Positions 61,505-64,000 of a stretch of DNA of 64,000 nucleotides are shown here, piece by piece (the first letter of the stretch is position 1; the number at the start of each line of letters is the position of its first letter). The translations under genes and the position numbers were made by a program. The notes under the pieces are model-generated. The model did not search any database, had not been told where the DNA came from, and worked only from the letters and a program-made list of their open reading frames with translations. This DNA comes from Metopolophium dirhodum (taxonomy: Eukaryota; Arthropoda; Insecta; Hemiptera; Aphididae), in NCBI RefSeq assembly GCF_019925205.1, contig NC_083566.1, positions 496,001 through 560,000 of the forward strand. Reading direction: 5' to 3'.

Positions 61505-61690
61505 TTAAATCGAGTTCATTAAACTATTATACGCAGCTAATGAAATTATAATGTCATCTTTTTTTTTTAATCGATCGGATGAAATACACGTTATTAGTTT
61601 ATAAGCATATTTTTTTTCTTGGTGCGAAGTCATTGTTTTTTGCTTAGGTGTCGATTAGGAGTCTATATACTGATGCCTAGGACAAATACC
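61505..61690 (+). repeat. Diverged direct repeat, copy 2
   Basis: It contains AAATCGAGTTCATTAAACT, GCTAATGAAATTATAATG and GGTGCGAAGTCATTG in the same order as 58435-58640. Confidence 0.45.
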
Positions 61691-62393
61691 GTGTCATCTG
61701 TATTTAATATATTATGAATACACAAAATATTAATATAATTTTAATAATTTTATTGCATCATAATATGATGTTGTTTTTTTGTATTGCTATACTAATTAGT
61801 TATTCCATAAATTAAGCTTTAAAAGTATATTATGATTTGTACCATTTTTCGGGATATATAGTTTGTAAGAGTTCTATTTTTAGCTGAAACAATATTTCTG
61901 ACACTACAGGAGTTAAGTTAAACTCTGTATCGTTGGCTGCCTTTAAAGCAATTTTGAACAATTTTTCCGTGGTTTTGATCGTAAAGATGGTTGTATCTCA
62001 GTGAAAATAACACTTGATTTGAATTTCTACTGCATGTTCATTGTTTAATATCCTACACATGGAGACAATACTTTAAAAAGTATTCCGAATCTAAATTATT
62101 AATTTATCTAATTATAATTTTCATAATATTGAGTACAAAAAAATATTAAAATATTACTCATACATATTTTTTACGTTCAATCGTGTGGTTTTTTTAATAA
62201 TTTTTAAATAATTTTGTGTGGTGGGGCAGAAGAGTAAGGATCACTGGAAAGTGGACACCCCCTCCGCAGTACCAGCCTTGGGTTTCCATATAAATTAAGG
62301 ATTCTTAGCACCTTGAAATGGGAGAAATAAAAGTTTTAAATAAAAAGTTTCAATTAATCTCCTTCCCAAAATTGTTCTAAACCAATATATACC

Positions 62394-62538
62394 CAGTAGC
62401 AGATCCATAAGTCACCCGATGGGGGGAGGGAATTTTTTAAAAAATAAATTACCTTTTTTTAGCCCAATATTATAATAAAAAATAACATAAAACAGTCCAA
62501 GGGGGGGGGGGGGGGGGGGGTGTCATTATTCGCCACTG
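62394..62538. mobile_element. hAT-like MITE carrying a 20-G tract
   Basis: Left end CAGTAGCAGATCC and right end (inverted) CAGTGGCGAATAATG. Flanks TATATACC and TTTCTACC agree at 6 of 8 positions. G20 lies at 62501-62520. Confidence 0.5.
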
Positions 62539-62884
62539 TTTCTACCAATACATATAACTTATTAAATTATACTAAAACTGTCCGTAGCAAGTCTACCTAA
62601 TAAATATTTCTATATCTGGATATTATACGTGGATAATTTTATATTTAAAAAAAAAAACAATAAACTATACACATAATACTGTTATGGTATTATACTGAAC
62701 AGTATTTTAATCAACGTTATAATTCATAATATGAATTAAAATATAATTCAAAATAAATAATAATAGAAAACAATAATAGTAGGTAGATATAATTAATAAT
62801 ATAATCAACACTTTACACAAATTAGACACTTAAAATAAATAAAAAAATAATATACTAGTGGACTATTCAAATTTATAATATAAA

Positions 62885-63040
62885 AATCGGGTAAGTGGAT
62901 GTCGCTATGCTGTACAGTAGGTTACAAGTGGGTCAATGTATAATGGATTGTATTAAACTTGAATTCAATGATATAATATCATTGTATAAGAAAAACGATT
63001 CTGAGCGAAGACGGTTTGTCAGTCTGGATTTTTTATATTG
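62885..63040 (-). repeat. Unclassified repeat family X, copy 4 (3' end only, inverted)
   Basis: GTAAGTGGATGTCGCTATGC and TGTACAGTAGGTTACAAGTG, then AAACGATTCTGAGCGAAGAC, are the reverse complement of the 3' end of copy 2. 5'-truncated. Confidence 0.65.
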
Positions 63041-63629
63041 TTATTATTTGTTATTGCCTGTAAGTTGAATTAATATTATAATATTATAATTTTATGTTCA
63101 TTAGTTCATTACTATAAACAAAGCGTTCAAAACTAAAATCCCATTTTTAGCGATTTTTCTTGATTTGTCGGTAGTTTTTCTCGTGGCATTAAATAACTAT
63201 TGAGAAAATCGAAAAATTTCCTTTTTAAACTACCATCTTGATCCAATTTGATAAAAGATAGGGTACTATGTGTTGAAATCAAAGCATTCCTCCCGGTGGA
63301 AATTCTGTATACAGGATAAAATAAAATATATATACCTAGTACAATATATTTTATGTGTCATATTATACTTTTTTACTTTTTTTATTTTATTGATAATATT
63401 TATTTCTCTATTTAAATACCAAGGCAACGTTTTTTTTTAAAAATAATTTTAAACATTTTCATAGAATACCAAAAAAAAAAAATTCAAATACATAATTTAT
63501 TGTATCGCGTCCTTTTAAACGAACAAAACGTTACAATTTTACAAACAGTTTTAAAAATGTATAATTTTGCATTCTTGCTAGTAAAGAATAATACAGTATT
63601 ATACCTATTACGTCATATAAATATAATTG

Positions 63630-63880
63630 GGGGACGGAATGGCCGACCTGAGTTCGATACCTTGGTCTTGGGTGGCATTTTTCTTCGAGCAAGTCACGGT
63701 GTCCGGAGAACAAGTGCCGCCATCCCCCACCCGGGCATGGCACTACGGGTGCCCAAATTAAAAATTCTGCCAAAACAAATCACGAGTAAACAAATCCACA
63801 GTACCTCTCCCCCCCCCTACAGTACCACAGGCTAATGACCTAAGTAGTCGAAGCCTTAACCCAAATAAAAAAAAAAAAAA
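63630..63880 (+). mobile_element. tRNA-derived SINE
   Basis: GAGTTCGATACC is a good RNA polymerase III B box, preceded by an A-box-like GGAATGGCCGACC. A 3' region follows and ends in a poly-A run at about 63868-63882. The short reading frames overlapping it are artefacts. Confidence 0.6.
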
Positions 63881-64000
63881 ATTATAATTATTACAATAGG
63901 TATATAATTTATATAAAACAGAATATTATTATTTATTACTTTTACTGGGGATCAACCATTTTTTACCTTCGACGCATTTCATAATATATTACTACCTATG

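Larger units (their letters stand above)
52149..64000. other. Gene-poor distal region
   Basis: AT-rich sequence upstream of secreted gene C. I find repeats and MITEs (listed separately) but no exon with convincing splice sites and codon structure. The longest reading frames (for example 56141-56443 and 56789-57070) are AT-rich and hydrophobic with no family resemblance. A gene with small exons could be missed. Confidence 0.5.

Noticed and set aside
63500..63835. 111-aa plus-strand reading frame
   Set aside because: Its second half is the body of a tRNA-derived SINE (B box GAGTTCGATACC, poly-A tail).

Overview
This window is eukaryotic, AT-rich genomic DNA, almost certainly from an aphid (Hemiptera). 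The evidence is large AT-rich introns with GT-AG borders, dispersed 'gtaggtacctata'-type sequence, abundant hAT-like, TTAA-flanked and mariner-like MITEs and SINEs, and arthropod-type TATA plus initiator promoters. The species is an inference; the gene structures are read directly from the sequence.

The backbone is one + strand gene, an NDRG-family (N-myc downstream regulated; fly MESK2-like) alpha/beta-hydrolase-fold gene. It runs from 401 to 47048 in ten phase-consistent coding exons (457 codons plus stop). Its exons are short and GC-rich, and its introns are huge (up to about 16.5 kb). Two symmetric micro-exons (45 and 48 nt) suggest isoforms.

Three genes sit inside its introns on the opposite strand, and a fourth lies just downstream. 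Intron 4 holds two secreted-protein genes (7686-9763, 423 aa; 16448-19138, 405 aa). Intron 7 holds a four-exon GMC-type flavoprotein oxidoreductase gene (28509-32635, 628 aa) whose second catalytic position is unusual. A third secreted-protein gene (49512-52063, 587 aa, very N/Q-rich) lies 2.5 kb past the NDRG stop. The three secreted proteins share a signal-peptide exon, the same first two intron phases (1, then 0), a common sequence pattern around the second intron, and TATA plus TCA-type initiator promoters. I infer a rapidly diverging family resembling the TULIP/JHBP/group-7-allergen fold. Its function (carrier, hemolymph or salivary protein) cannot be settled from sequence.

The remaining sequence is introns and intergenic DNA rich in non-autonomous elements. 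They include two hAT-type MITEs with perfect 8-bp target duplications (21087-21919, 39933-40463), three TTAA-flanked MITEs (1351-2014, 3110-3676, 4112-4479), an element with an 18-bp perfect TIR (39281-39838), a 5S-rRNA-derived SINE (about 15240-15480), a tRNA-derived SINE (about 63630-63880), and a four-copy unclassified repeat family. From 52.2 kb to 64 kb I see no convincing gene.
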